Of a stretch of DNA of 64,000 nt, positions 21,196 through 39,052 are shown piece after piece. Every line of letters begins with the position of its first letter. The stretch's first letter is position 1. Source of the DNA: Siphlonurus alternatus (Eukaryota; Arthropoda; Insecta; Ephemeroptera; Siphlonuridae); assembly GCA_949825025.1 (NCBI GenBank), contig OX463786.1:17741911-17805910 (forward strand), given 5' to 3'. The notes under the pieces were generated by a model. It searched no databases. It was not told the DNA's origin and was given only the letters and a program-made list of their open reading frames with translations. The position numbers and the translations under genes were made by a program.

Positions 21196-24078
21196 TGGAG
21201 TATGATGATGTGGGGCCGCGAGAGCAAGTGGTCGACTAGGAAATGTGGCGTTTATTATAAAGGTTAAAATATGAGCTTTTTGTGTTCGACGCGAAATCAG
21301 TAAGCCCCTCTTTGATTGGCTAAAACTCTGCATGCGCTCATGCACTATAGCAAAGTTCCTGCTATGCCCTGGTTTTGCCATAGTCAAGAAAATTCAGCGC
21401 GCAAGCAGGAAAAAAAAAATCATTGCCTACCAAACTTAAAATTTTATATAATTCGGCACGAGCCGAAGACTTAAAAACCACGAAAGCTCGTATTTTAACC
21501 TTAATTAGACCCTAAATTTTAGAATAGGAAACGGGAAAAAATTATTTATGCTTAATTGTACTTTTTTTTTAAGATTTTTCCGAGTCTGGGAATTGTTTTT
21601 AAATGAAATATTTAAGCTCTGAACCAAAACCCGAGTTTTGGAAGCGTGTCTCTTTCGTACGATACCTCCAGCAGGGAGCGCATTGGCCACAAACATTCTA
21701 TAATTATTAAAAAAGAAAAACTTTTTATATGTTCTATATTATAAATTTAATATTATAAATATGCAATAAATGAATAAATAATTATATTTTATAGACCTCA
21801 TGTTATTTATTTATAATGATATTTCTATAATGTTTGTGATATTCTGAAAATCAAAGTGACTTCACTGTTTTATTTTGCACTTAACAAATTAAATTTAAAA
21901 AACAGCTGACACATTTTAATTTAATGCTTCATTAACTGAGAAGAAACTCCTTTTTATTTTATTACATATATTATTTATTTTACAGATTGTTAAAGTTACA
22001 TGCTTCCTAAAATAAATGAAAATAATAGTATTATAATATAATTACAATTATGAATAGGATTTAAATATGAAAGATTTTCATCATATTTTTGGATGAAAGG
22101 AAGGCTTACGTCAAACAAATTTTCACGACTCTAAATTTGTGGGTTATGTAACCACCTGTTATGTAATATTTATTTGGACGAAAATAAATGCATTTTTAAA
22201 AATAATTAATATCAATAATTTATCATTTTTAATCTGTTCTCCTTATCTTCTATAAATTGATTTTCAAGCACAAGTTTTCAAAATTAATAAATAAATAAAT
22301 ATAAAAGTTATAATTTATCACCCATAATCACCCCCAAATTACTAGATATCACAATAATCAGAAAAAAAGGAAAGATTTAAAATTATGATTTATATATTTT
22401 GTTATATTCTTGGTAAATAGAATCTAAAAATAATTATAAGGATATAAAGTAAGAAATTTCAAACGGTAAAATAGCAATTTTATTTTTTTAGATTAAAGTT
22501 ACAAAGTTGTTCTTCAATTTTCATGCTGTGTTTTTAATATCAAACATCAAGCCTGTATTACACGATACAATTTTGCATACAATTTTTACTTACAATAAAA
22601 TTTTATCTCAATACAAACAAATGGAGTTAACGTTTTCTTGTAAGGAAAAATTGTATGCAAAATTGTTACATTACTGCATGACTATGAAGTAAAATTAAGC
22701 TGCAAGGGGATTCTTTTTATGATTTATATAATATAGCAATAGGAAATAATAAGTCAATTGTAGATAAAAGAAAACATTGTTTTTGAGGTGTCCCTTCAAC
22801 ATATATCATTAATCAGTTATATAATATTACAAATTAATATTTGCAATATTTGCATTATTTGCAAAACTACAAAATAAGAACAAAATAATTCAGTGTTGTT
22901 AGGATTTTGCTTTTAGTCAAGGATATAATTATATTTTTATTTCCTTTAAAAAAAAAAATCGAATAAAAAATAAAAATAAATAAGGAAAAAAATTATTAAT
23001 TTGATTTGGCGCTCAGAAAAATGCATGCTGTTTGTCTATTGGTGTATTATGTCTTATAAAAGTTTGGTATAGGGATTTATAGAGATTCATCCCCCTCCTA
23101 TTCCTGCAAAACGAAAAGGAAAATTGTTGTTGCATATTTGGTTCCCTAAACTTGAGTTAAGTATTAAAAAAAATAATAAAATCATGTTGCGCACGTACGC
23201 CATTAAAGATGTTCAAAACTAATGTGCAAAAAATTGACAGTCAATAACTCAAGGTCCTCTATCCAAATATGCAATAAATTTTTGTTTTGAAGGTCTTTAC
23301 AATAGGTTGTGTATTTAAAATAAAGTTTCATGAAAAAAGACTGCACATTTTTAAGATTATTTTAGTTTATATGTTTATATATACATAAAAGAACTTCAAT
23401 TCAATTGATAATTGGTGAAACTCTTATCATGTTCTTATATAGTTTTCAGTGTAATCCTTTATGTTTACCATTCTATGTATAATTATTCAAAGTATAAGGC
23501 AGTACCAAATTGGAAAATCCTGAATTCTGATGCATTGCTAATTTAAATTTTTTAAATTGAATTCACAGCTTTGCAATATTTTATAAAAACAAGCTGTCAT
23601 AAAAACCTTTGTTGTAATTAAAAAAAGGTGCACAAAAATCACTCTTGTCTTTAGTTATTTTTCATGGTACACTCGTCTCCTCTAAATATAATCCTCTGCG
23701 GCCTTGATAATCACCATGCCCCGTAAGAATAACACAGAGCATGGTGATTAACAAGGCTGCAAGTGGGAAAGTTTTCAAAGGCAAGGAGTGTACCTCGACG
23801 CTCCACATTCTAACCATGCATTGGTAAGACACGTTCAAAGGCAACATAAAAAGCACAAACAATCACTGCAAAAAGGCTTTAACATGCAGAGTAATAACAA
23901 TTAAAGAATTAAAAAAAAAATTAATCAATTTTTTTGAAATAACTATATTTTTCAACATTTTTAATACATTTTCTGAATTTAAAAATAGGTGCACAAAACT
24001 TGCTCATGTAAATGTAGCTTTAGTCATTTTTACTTCCCCACACTGTACCCCTCCTCCATTTTTCCTCCTGGTCCAATA
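21196..24078. other. Gap between convergent genes; 3' UTR and AT-rich DNA
   Basis: After the receptor stop codon a candidate polyadenylation signal AATAAA lies at 21765-21770. The rest is AT-rich. It includes an imperfect inverted repeat around 22560-22670 (ACAATTTTGCATACAATTTT and its complement) and a hairpin-family copy at 23697. No coding exon is seen. Confidence 0.5.
23697..23790. repeat. Short hairpin repeat family, copy 2
   Basis: GCGGCCTTGATAATCACCAT is followed by ATGGTGATTAACAAGGCTGC, forming a hairpin with loop sequence GCCCCGTAAGAATAACACAG. The tail GGGAAAGTTTTCAAAGGCA matches other copies. Confidence 0.6.
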
Positions 24079-28929
<4,851 letters not shown>

Positions 28930-28996
28930 GGTCGGTCCAAACGAGGTCGAGTTGAAACGGTTATTTTATATCTAGTGAAGATTGACCGGGTTGGAA

Positions 28997-29225
28997 TAAT
29001 TTTCGTCTTTTATTCACTTTTAATCTTTTAATGTATCTCCGTCTAATTTCTTCTCATTTTGCACCATTTTCGAGGAAAAATATGAGATTACGTCTTCTTT
29101 CCTCTTGTTGAGCATAAAATATTAAAAAAAAACTTTATTTTATCCTCACATTGAGTAACGAAGAAATAAGATTTGTTTTTGAAGTAAAAAAATCTAATAA
29201 AAGTAATACAATTAAAGATGGACGC
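28997..29225. repeat. Interspersed repeat family D, copy 3
   Basis: Contains CGTCTTTTATTCACTTTTAAT, CATTTTGCACCATTTTCGAGG, GAGATTACGTCTTCTTTCCT and GAAGAAATAAGATTTGTTTT, as in the copies at 8440 and 12410. It lies just upstream of the first exon of the unknown secreted gene. Confidence 0.55.
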
Positions 29226-29697
29226 TTAAAGGATACGAGTTAATTTTTCAAAATGAGTATTTTTTTTTCACAACGTTGGTGTATGTTTTGAAGCTGAAAC
29301 GTGTAATTTTTTAATTAATATTGATTTTTATATCTTAATATTTATATAAGAATATTTTATATTTATAATACATAGCATGATTCCCTTTTACTGGGTAAGC
29401 CAGCAGTGCATTATTACCTCGGCCGTCTACAAATAGACCTCATCCACAATATTCGATTCTCCATTTACTTCAGAAATACTCTTTTGCCTTTTGCACTCTC
29501 TTATTACATGAAAGGGAATATAATATAAGATTCAATTTATTCATTTCATCATGTTTTTATTGTAAATAGCCTTGCCCTTGACCTCTCACCTCCAAATTTT
29601 ATCTGACTTAACGCGTATAATTCTCTTTGTATATTACATGTAACTAATCCACAATTTAATCAACTGGACGCGCGTCTCGCCTTGTCAAGTATAATTT

Positions 29698-30389
29698 GTA
29701 ACCACCCCTCTAAACAATGTAAACTCGACACATAGCTCGATTTGTATCCTAATGTAACCACCCCTCTAAACAATGTAAACTCGACACATAGCTCGATTTG
29801 TATCCTAATGTAACCACACCTCTAAACAATGTAAACTCGACACATACCTCAATTTGTATCCTAATGTAACCACACCTCTAAACAATGTAAACTCGACACA
29901 TAGCTCGATTTGTATCCTAATGTAACCACACCTCTAAACAATGTAAACTCGACACATAGCTCGATTTGTATCCTAATGTAACCACACCTCTAAACAATGT
30001 AAACTCGACACATAGCTCGATTTGTATCCTAATGTAACCACACCTCTAAACAATGTAAACTCGACACATAGCTCGATTTGTATCCTAATGTAACCACCCC
30101 TCTAAACAATGTAAACTTGACACATAGCTCGATTTGTATCCTAATGTAACCACACCTCTAAACAATGTAAACTTGACACATAGCTCGATTTGTATCCTAA
30201 TGTAACCACACCTCTAAACAATGTAAACTCGACACATAGCTCGATTTGTATCCTAATGTAACCACACCTCTAAACAATGTAAACTCGACACATAGCTCGA
30301 TTTGTATCCTAATGTAACCACACCTCTAAACAATGTAAACTTGACACATAGCTCGATTTGTATCCTAATGTAACCACACCTCTAAACAG
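29698..30389. repeat. 56-bp minisatellite, 12 full copies
   Basis: Unit starts GTAACCACMCCTCTAAACAA and includes ACTCGACACATAGCTCGATT. Starts at 29698, 29754, 29810 and so on to 30314 step by exactly 56 bp, with a partial 13th unit at 30370. No indels are seen. Variation is limited to a few substitutions (CCCC/CACC, CTCG/CTTG). The unit is not a multiple of 3, so no coding is implied. Confidence 0.95.
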
Positions 30390-30961
30390 ACAATGAGACG
30401 CGTGCCTCGCCCACCTCTAGATTATGTCACCTGCAAAAAATGTGATGAATTATTCATGACTCGTAACAGCACCTAATCAATTAATTTGCCGTGTTAACCA
30501 TAACAAAGTACGAGGACAATGGTGTGTACTTTATGTTTTTAATGTCTGTGCACGAACTTGTTATAACATGCAAGTTATATATTCCTGAAATTTTATTGAT
30601 TTTAAACAATTACACATTATAGTCATTACATGTCTTATTTATTGGATGAAAATTTATACAAAACTTTTCTTTTTTGGAATAATTATTTTTAAAACTTTAT
30701 TATTTATATATTGTATTTCCAAAAAATATAGAACAACCATTTAGAATCATATACAGTACATAATATACAATTATGTATTTATAATTTAGAACCATATAAT
30801 ATATTATGTTGTTAATGATATGAATTGTAATGGGACTGACATTAACCCTAATTAATTTCTCTATACACGCCAAATACTTAATTATATAATGTTGAATTAT
30901 TTACAATTGTGTTTGAAAAAATTTTTAACATAAAATTTATTTAAATTTTAATTATCTTTGA

Positions 30962-31286
30962 ATGGAGTATTGTCCTCATTTTTTTTATTGCAGAAATGGA
31001 TAAAATGGTGCAAAGTTATGCTACCCTGATTTTTTTTCAGATTTTTTAGAGCCCGGGAAGTATTTTTAAAAAATTATTGAAAGTCCTTTTTGTGACGTCA
31101 CGCGGCGGCAAGTCCTATCTTTTTCTTAAGGAGCAGCGTCTCGTGACGTCACAAAAATAACTTTGAATAATTTTTTAAAAATAGTTCCCGGGCTCTAAAA
31201 AATCTGAAAAAAATCAGGGTAGCATAACTTTGCACCCTCTATCCATTTCTGCATGCAATAAAAAAAATTGAGGTCGATAGTCCATT
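30962..31286. mobile_element. GAGTATCGACCTC-family element, core inverted
   Basis: Well-preserved arms; the core reads GTGACGTCACGCGGCGGCAA then CAGCGTCTCGTGACGTCAC, the reverse orientation of the core at 10561 and 12629. Confidence 0.75.
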
Positions 31287-32890
31287 GCATTGATACGGTT
31301 TCACTTTTTACAAAAGGGTGTTTAATTAAATTAATAGTTTGTTATATCCTTCATTCACTGTTAAATTATTAATTACATTTTCAAAATAATTTTCCTTTAT
31401 TATCCTAGCTTTATTAAAGGTTTAATTTTAATCTAATTATGAAATTAATTTAAATATTAAATTAATTTAACATTCAAGGGGTCTAAATTCTATTGTGATT
31501 GTTCCTAAAAGCCATTTTAGAAAAACGTGATGACCATATAATACCATTATATAACCATATTATTTATAATATAACCATGTAATACCATTGGGTGGTCTAG
31601 CTAAGCATTCAAATTAGTTGCATGAAAACCATAAAGAAAAATAAAATGCATGCATATTTATAAAAGCTAATAAAAATGCAAAACCTTTGTGCTTTTTAAT
31701 ATTTTATTAAATAATTTAAAATCCTTTTGAAATAGCCGCACTTACGTCCTCCCACCAAAAAATATATATACACATCTATCGATTAAAATTCCACAAGTAT
31801 TATAAACTAACGTCTTTTCTATTATATAATATTTTTTATACATCATGTTTTTTTTTTAAATTTATTACTTTTTTTTCAACCCACGCACTTTATAATAGAA
31901 AAAAAAATAATAACCTGAGCCGTGACTATTTTTTATTTATATTTTTTTTCCATGAGCACCTGTAAGTTAAGGATGTAAAATATCTGCAAACAAAAACATA
32001 TAAATTTACGCAACACTTGAATGGATATATGAACAGGTTTTAAGTGTTTTTTAGAGAAAAGATGATGCGATGTTTTTATAAAATAACACTTAAGAAGATT
32101 AACCTTGGGATGACGTCATCATTTTTAATTTAAAGACGTAGATTTAACGCTTGCTAATTTTTAATTCGGTAATTTGTCAATTTATAATTATATATTCACT
32201 TGAATATTAGTATACACAGTGATACAAAAGTACGAAGATTTATTAAAATTTTATCAATACTTTATTTCTTGTGTTTCTTCCGCCTGTTCTTAAAATTTTT
32301 GCATTTTTAGTTGTAAGCCCATGGAAAAACATTACTTTTTTTTTTGTTAAATTTAATTTACGGTATATAATTACTGTAATTGCAATATAAACTGTTAAAT
32401 TTAAATACATTAAAGCATAAATTAAGTGATAATGTTTTTAAAAAAAAATTGCGGATGTATAATATTAAAATATAATTACGAGTATACTGTGTAAGTACAG
32501 TATCTAGTATGAATGAATATATTTGAAATTTGTTTAAAATGAGTGAAAATTAATTCTTAACAGAATTAACATTTTAAATACCAGCACAGATTCAATGAAA
32601 AACAAGGTCCACGTGTTTTATAGCTCTTCCTTACTTAAACTTAAGTTCTTATTTTTACTAATCTTAATAATGATGGCATATATTAAATTATTATTTAAAA
32701 TTTTAATTAATGTTTATCAGACAATCCTGAACAACTTTTTTCACAGTATTTAGCTGTTGTCATGCATTGTATTACATGATAAATATATGCATGAATCGAA
32801 TACCTGCATGTATTTTTATTACTTATTTTTAATTTTTATTGCTCATATTTTGTAGCATCGATTTTTTACATTTTTTAGATTTACATACAT

Positions 32891-33022
32891 AACACCTTAA
32901 AAAATCACACTGCAAAAGTCTGTGACGTCATAGTCATGTAAGTATTTAAAACGCAAGCAGGAAAAGGGCTTAAATACTGTACTATGACGTCACAGCGTCT
33001 TTCCCCTCCATTGCAAGGGTGT
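32891..33022. repeat. Palindromic element with TGACGTCA
   Basis: AACACCTTAAAAAATCAC and the complementary GGTGTTAA frame an inverted repeat with CTGTGACGTCATAG and CTATGACGTCACAG. A related single arm is at about 46830-46880. Confidence 0.6.
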
Positions 33023-33303
33023 TAAAAGGGTGAGGTAACACGCCCAATGTTTTTTTTTTTTTTAAAAACTCACATGAAAATCATGAAAAAAATTTAAAAT
33101 GTTCTCCTCTATACATCCCCTATCATTACCTAAAATATCAGGTATGCAAATTCAAGCTAGTTTTTAAGTTATGAATTTATATACCTGATATTTTAGCTAC
33201 TGATATATAGGGGATGTAGAGGAGAACAATTTAATTTTTTTTCATAATTTTCATGTGTATTTTTTTTTTTTTTTTTAACATTGGGCGTGTTACCTTACCC
33301 TTA
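33023..33303. repeat. Foldback element
   Basis: AAGGGTGAGGTAACACGCCC and GGGCGTGTTACCTTACCCTT are inverted ends. The arms also share TTCTCCTCTA.ATCCCCTAT. The spacer is short. It abuts the previous palindrome. Confidence 0.7.
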
Positions 33304-34441
33304 ATAAGAGGGTTGTTTTTTTAAAAATAATTGAAAACATTGATGCTAATTTAACTCGAGGTCTTCATTCAATATACAAAAAACAAAACAAGCAGGCATA
33401 ATTTATTTTACGATGTTACGCGATGAATAATGCAGTGAGGCGCGTCAGTTATAGCGGAAGGTCGTGCAATTGTTACGTACTTGTGACGTCACAGATTTAA
33501 TAAGTACATGCAGGGAGTGGACCTGTCGTGAGGAATTTATTCTGCAATCAAGCGAGTACGCATGCAATTATCGTGTATGGCAGTAATTAATTTCGTAATT
33601 TGTACGTATAGCGTAAGTTGTGGAAGTGTACAATTATAATTTGTTTAATGACAAGTGATATATATGTAGTGAATAAAAATTTCTCAGTTAATAATTAACA
33701 TTATAATATAATATACATGATTTGGTGCCATGTATTACAGCTTTAATTTACATTTTTATTTAAATTTTGTTTTTAATTTATTTACTGAATTGAAGATAAA
33801 GGATTAATTTTATTTCTACTGCAATGCGCGTGTAAAAAATAAATACATACTATAATACACTGTATTCTCACACTATCAAAATTTATAAATACAATCATGC
33901 AAGTCGTACAAACATAAAATTGATTTTATATAAAATTTACTAATAACGTTATAGTATATATAAATGCTATAAAAATATGGGATATTGTACTGGTATATAT
34001 TATGTCACAATATATAAAAACCTACATTATATAATAATATTTTTTTATCCTTTTTTATACACATATTTTTTAGCTTGCAACTAAAATGTATATTTATATA
34101 GCATAAAACTATATATTATATATATACAAATTAAGTTATGGTGGTGATATAGTAAACCTAGCTTATATTATACAATTATTTAGGGCTCTTTATAATTATA
34201 TAGTATAAATTTCATCCTTCTATATTATGATATATAATACAAATGCTTAACGTACTGCAAGACAATCCAATAAAAAAAAAAAAAAACATGATTGATTTCA
34301 TCAAATAATGATATAGCTTAATATATATATTAATTATTATATACAAACTTTTCCTGCAATGTTACATTTTTTTTTAATGTATATCCCCCTGATCTAATTT
34401 TAATGTTGGTATACCTCGACCTAAGCATATTCTTTTCTCAC

Positions 34442-34684
34442 GGTGGTATTTGCCAGGTACGGTTACTGAACCTCCACGAGTTCTCCAGGAGCTAGGAGGC
34501 TAGACAAAAAAATCTCAGCACGAATTGCTGCGTCGTGGGAGTGGCGGCCTTGACGCGGGCGACCAGAGAAACACCGAGAGGACGGACTACTGTAACATTT
34601 TCTGAAAAGTCTGGAGAACCGTACGTTGTATCATGCATGTCAAGAGGGAAATAATGAAACTCAGGGTATCTCTCTATCCTGAGT
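34442..34684 (-). pseudogene. Possible relic coding exon, ZP-like, with in-frame stop
   Basis: On the minus strand an acceptor CATTGCAG is followed from 34684 by one open frame of about 63 codons. It contains FPLDMHDTTYGSPDFSENV, VVRPLGVSLVARVKAATP and FVLRFFCLAS. A TAG stop follows (34492-34494), then LLENSWRFSNRTWQIPP in the same frame and a consensus donor GTGAGA. The d..y...f...v.v..g.sl.v.v......l.l.fC.as order faintly resembles a zona pellucida (ZP) domain. No partner exons were found. It could be a pseudogene exon, a sequencing error, or chance. Confidence 0.35.
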
Positions 34685-34719
34685 CTGCAATGTAATAGAG
34701 TGTTGGAAAATTTTCTCCA

Positions 34720-34946
34720 TAAGCCACCATGTTAGAAATTTTGAATTTTTCACCGTAACTATAAAGCTATGAATTTGAAACCCCCCTCCATTTAGGAGTC
34801 TTTTGATAATGAATCAAGAACTTATTTTCCTAAAATTTCTTTAATGCCAAAAAAGCTATTTCGCGTTCTTTTTTTTACATATAGGTTTGGATAAGATCGT
34901 GGGAACACCAGAAAATCAGCTGATTTGAAGCCTCGATGTATAAAAG
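34720..34946. mobile_element. TAGAGGCTTCAAG-family MITE
   Basis: Contains CCACCATGTTAGAAATTTTG, TCCATTTAGGAGTCTTTTGA, CATATAGGTTTGGATAAGAT and the end AATCAGCTGATTTGAAGCCTC, matching the copy at 57090-57318. Confidence 0.6.
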
Positions 34947-34974
34947 TTGCAATGTGTGATAAACCTGTAGAATA

Positions 34975-35195
34975 CTTAACTAACATGTCTTTACCTCAAA
35001 AACATATCTTATTCTTCCTCGCTCAAAGATGAAATGGAGGCAACATTTTTAACAGAGTTCACATAATAATATACTCAATATAAGAGGAAACAAGACGTAA
35101 TCTCATCTTTGTCAATTTTGTCTTCAAAAATTGTGCAAAATAGGAGGATAAAATAGGACAAAAAGAGACGTTAAAAGTCAATAAAACATTAAAAT
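34975..35195. repeat. Interspersed repeat family D, inverted copy
   Basis: The complement of the family at 8440, 12410 and 28997: CTCAAAAACATATCTTATTC, AACAAGACGTAATCTCATCT and TGTGCAAAATAGGAGG. Confidence 0.5.
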
Positions 35196-35875
35196 TATTG
35201 CAACTCGCGAAAGGCCTTGATAAAACTTAAAAATGTAAAGTTATATGTCTATTTACAAATTTCAAATTTAAATATAAGCAGGACTGCCAAATTTATTTTT
35301 TCTACTTCCCAATTGTTTTTATAAATTAATTTGAATAGACTGCATTTATAGTAACCTGCATTACTTGATGAAGCAGAATATCCAAGTGTAAAATCTAAAT
35401 ATTTTTAGTAATAAAAAAAGAAAACGTGTAGATAATTATATATTGAAAATCATAAACAGGTTAAAGGAATGAATCATTTCCATCTAAATATTAAATAAGA
35501 AAAATAATTATAAGTTTATTATAAAAAAACAGCAAAGTAATAAATAACCTCTTCTGGTTATCAGTAAATCATACGATTTTTTTTTTTTTTTTTTTTCATG
35601 CTAATATTTAAAATTTCGCCAGCAAACAAACAAATTTTGATTATTTATTGAAGAAGCCTCTCTATCATTATTATCCCCAAGTACACTCCTACATCACGAA
35701 GTATTGCACAACACTCATGCGTTTTTATGAAGATATATTCGATGCGGATACGAAATGAGTAAAACAATATTCGATATTGAGAATAGAGATTACCATGCAG
35801 TGACTGTATTATTATGTATAACACGCGTCTGGACAGCACGAACGTTACTCTTGTCTAATAATTATGCTACAGCTC

Positions 35876-36052
35876 AAGCAGGCTCGGACTGGGAAGCTAA
35901 GGGCCAGTCAGAGTCATATATAGGCATTACAGGCAGCAGGGGCCATCTGTAGGGGGGGCCTGAGGTCACTTTTTGTACGCTCTCTGTGTTAAAAGGTCTG
36001 GTGGAGAGGCTATTCAGGGATCCCTGGTCCAACCTTATGGCCAGTCCGAGCA
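35876..36052. mobile_element. Short element with CAGGCTCGGACTGG ends
   Basis: AGCAGGCTCGGACTGG at the left and CCAGTCCGAGCATAA at the right are inverted ends around about 150 bp of GC-richer non-coding DNA. It looks like a small terminal-inverted-repeat transposon; superfamily undetermined. Confidence 0.5.
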
Positions 36053-36237
36053 TAAACTCGAGTTTAAAGGTTCATTTAAAAATCATGTGAAGAATTGAAA
36101 TTTTTTTGTTTCTACATGCAGGTTGGTTGGAAGCAGCCAAAAAAGTTGGGTTTGATGTAATTTCTCAATTAATATAAAAAAATGTTCATGCACAGAATAT
36201 ATTATATTGTATTATTTATCCATTATATTTTAAATAG

Positions 36238-36362
36238 AACTTTAAATCTTGATAGGAATTAACTTTAGACTACTTTAAATTTAACCACCAAAAGTTCTAG
36301 ATCTGGTTGGTTGGTTAAATTTAAAGTATAGTCTAAAGTTAATTCCTAGCAAGTTTTCTAAT
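36238..36362. repeat. Palindromic element, about 125 bp
   Basis: AGGAATTAACTTTAGACTAC and its inverted complement surround a short loop around GTTCTAGATCTGG. Confidence 0.65.
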
Positions 36363-36591
36363 TTATACTTCGTAATTAATTTCTGCACATTACAAATTAA
36401 GACGTACCGTTGCTAAATTACATTTCCGTTTCAATTTCATTAACCTCCATGCAATGTCATGTCAGTTTTCATGCAAAAGTCACGAAAATCATGTCAAAAA
36501 TATCATCAACGAATTGATCGTTCTAAAATTAAATAATTCAACTATAAAAATGGAAGCCACTAAATGGGCAAACTACAGTATGTTTTTTTTT

Positions 36592-36890
36592 TAATGCAAA
36601 AATAATAAAATAGAGTCCCAAATTATATAATCCTACTCTGAATTTTTCCATTTATTTTTAAACAGGAACTAATTAAAAAATATATTGAAAAGACAGAGAG
36701 GCATCAATTCTTTAAAAAAAAAAAAAAAAAAAGAAAAAAAGATAGGGACTAAAAGGGGCGTGTGTTCAAATAAAAATTTTGCCAATTAACTTTTTAGCAA
36801 TATTTTCCGGTCTCTAAAAGATCTTCAAAAATTCAAAGTAATATAATTTGGTGCCCTCTATTCATTTCTGTAATAAAAAAAAAAAAAAAA
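36592..36890. mobile_element. GAGTATCGACCTC-family element, diverged
   Basis: A degraded copy with the asymmetric core: GGGACTAAAAGGGGCGTGTG then TTCAAAT and ACTTTTTAGCAATATTTTCC. Confidence 0.55.
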
Positions 36891-36912
36891 AAATCATGCA
36901 AGTTGTCCATTC

Positions 36913-37022
36913 ACTAAGTTTACATGACGGTGTTTGATGCGTATTCGTTGACGACGCCTCATAAGAATAACATTATCCGTCGTCAACGAATACGCATTAA
37001 ACACCGTCATGTGAACGTAGTG
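36913..37022. repeat. Palindromic element, about 110 bp
   Basis: TTCACTAAGTTTACATGACG and TGATGCGTATTCGTTGACGA have near-perfect inverted partners, ending CGTCATGTGAACGTAGTG. Confidence 0.7.
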
Positions 37023-38375
37023 ATATTGTAATACTCCCTAAGGTGTGCAATTTCGATGAAACTGCGTCTTGTTGTTCACAGCCCACCGTGTATATAATTA
37101 TCGAATTTAAACACGCCGTCGCCCCGAGGGACCAATCTCCTGCGCTGAGACATACAAAAATGAGCCTTGAGGCGGTGTGCTATATGACAAAAGGTCACTG
37201 TAGGTATTTTAATTACCTCTTATCGCGATGCACGAGCCTGCTTTGTTTTTTGTTTTGATCAAATCTAATAAAGCCTGGTTATATAAATTAAATTAAATTA
37301 TAAGTTTTAGTGTTGTTTTGTTTTAATTATTTTATAAAACATATAGAAGAAAATTGTATATTTTTTACAGTTTTTTTCTTATTATTATTATAACTAATGG
37401 ATAATTTAAAAATAATATTTAGTATTTATACCGAGCCTACTATTTTTTTTATCAACCTTCCTCTTTTTGCATCATTATACTGATATAAGGTTTCATATTT
37501 AATGGTAAGCAAGTGAGAAAAGAACCTTCTTGAAATTGCGAGAAAACCTTTTATACCCATGCACTTGAATTGTGTTCTTTCTCTCAATTTAAGTATTTTA
37601 ATTTTATATTAAATTAATTATACATTTTCTTTTGTTATTATTTAAAAAAAGTTAATATCAAACAATGAAATGCATCCATTTCGAGTTACTTATGTTTTCA
37701 ATTCTGTTTTCATTATTGTATTAAAATTTATATTCAAGATGAGATGAATTTTTGCTGTAAAAATGCCAAAATCTTTATTAAAAGAATATGAGAAACTTTA
37801 AAGGTCATGTACATTGAAATTTGCATTTGTACTTCAAATCTTAAAATAACATTTACGTAATAAAATATTTCACAATTGAACTAGTAAACATATCACATAT
37901 AAACAATAAAACGGCGGCTCTCGTCTCATGAATTTTAACCAACGTAAATATTTAACAAGCCATCATCATTTCTCATCATGTAAACACAATAGAAGCCTAA
38001 GTAAATAAATTGAAAACAAGGATATATTTTTATATTAATTTTCATCTTAATTGTTAGAGTCAGTTAAAATGCAGTTAATTTGGTTTAGAAACGTTTAGAG
38101 TCAATTAGGATCTTGTCATCGATAATTATGATTTGTTGAATTTTATTATGATACAAGTGAAATAAATTATATTACGTACAACGTACGTACTTGCATTTTT
38201 TTTATTTAAAATGTAAGGCACGTTTTTGCTATAAGAAAAAAAAAAAAAGCAATACATATTGACCCTTGACCTTTTTGTTCTAAGATTGAGATAAAGCTTA
38301 AAATTGCATGCACAAAATTTTGACTAACGCCGCGCGTGCTTTACTTTTAAAGCATTTCTGACAAATACCTAATAA

Positions 38376-38595
38376 AGGCGGATTCACATGGCGATTTTTA
38401 TCATGCAACGCGACGCGAATAATGCGCACTTGCTGTGACAACCATTGGCGGCCATATTTGGCGATTAAAAAAAAGAGCATCGCAATTAGCGCGATTTCGC
38501 TGTCGCAACCTGGCGAATTCGCTCGCCGCATAGGATTTCCCAGCTTGTGTGACAAAATCGCGTCGCGTCGCCGTTGTCGCCATCTGAATCCACCT
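38376..38595. mobile_element. PIF/Harbinger-like MITE, copy 2
   Basis: A 220-bp copy of the element at 505-726 with ends AGGCGGATTCACATGGCGA and the complement of AGGTGGATTCAGATGGCGA. TAA flanks both sides (38373-38375 and 38596-38598). No ORF. Confidence 0.85.
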
Positions 38596-38767
38596 TAAGG
38601 GATATTCATGAAAAACTTTGTAGCATATAGTATGAGAGCGTTACTATATAAAGATTTGATCTTATGATTATGATTTTTTGGAACAGAACTTTATACGATT
38701 GTACCTAGGTAAAACAGTATAGTATAGATTAAAATACGGACAATTGTACACTAGTGCATGGGGGGCG

Positions 38768-39052
38768 TGGCATTCACAAAGCACTTTAATCCTACTATAA
38801 GCCTTGATTTTTATCTCCCAGGTTAAAGCAAATAGTGCTAAACATAGTTCTAAATCAAGGGCTAAACATGGCGCTAAAAATATTATGGGCTAAATCGTAA
38901 GCAATGTTAAACAGATAACGTTACCCTCGATTTAGCCCACATTTTTTAACGTTTAGCCCCTGGTTTAGTACCATGTTTAGCACTCGTTTCAACCCCAGGG
39001 GATAAAAATCAATGTTATATAGTAGAGTTAAAGTACTTTGTGAATGCCCTCT
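38768..39052. repeat. Foldback of the ATTCACxAAG family
   Basis: GGCATTCACAAAGCACTTTA and its inverted partner TAAAGTACTTTGTGAATGCC enclose repeated GGGCTAAA and TTTAGCCC blocks. Same style as 46629-46797. Confidence 0.65.

Noticed and set aside
20941..21387. 148-codon minus-strand frame
   Set aside because: It overlaps the last exon of the receptor antisense and is explained by that exon's GC-rich codons.
29698..30389. CRISPR-like regular array
   Set aside because: Units are 56 bp with no unique spacers, so it is a tandem minisatellite in a eukaryotic genome.
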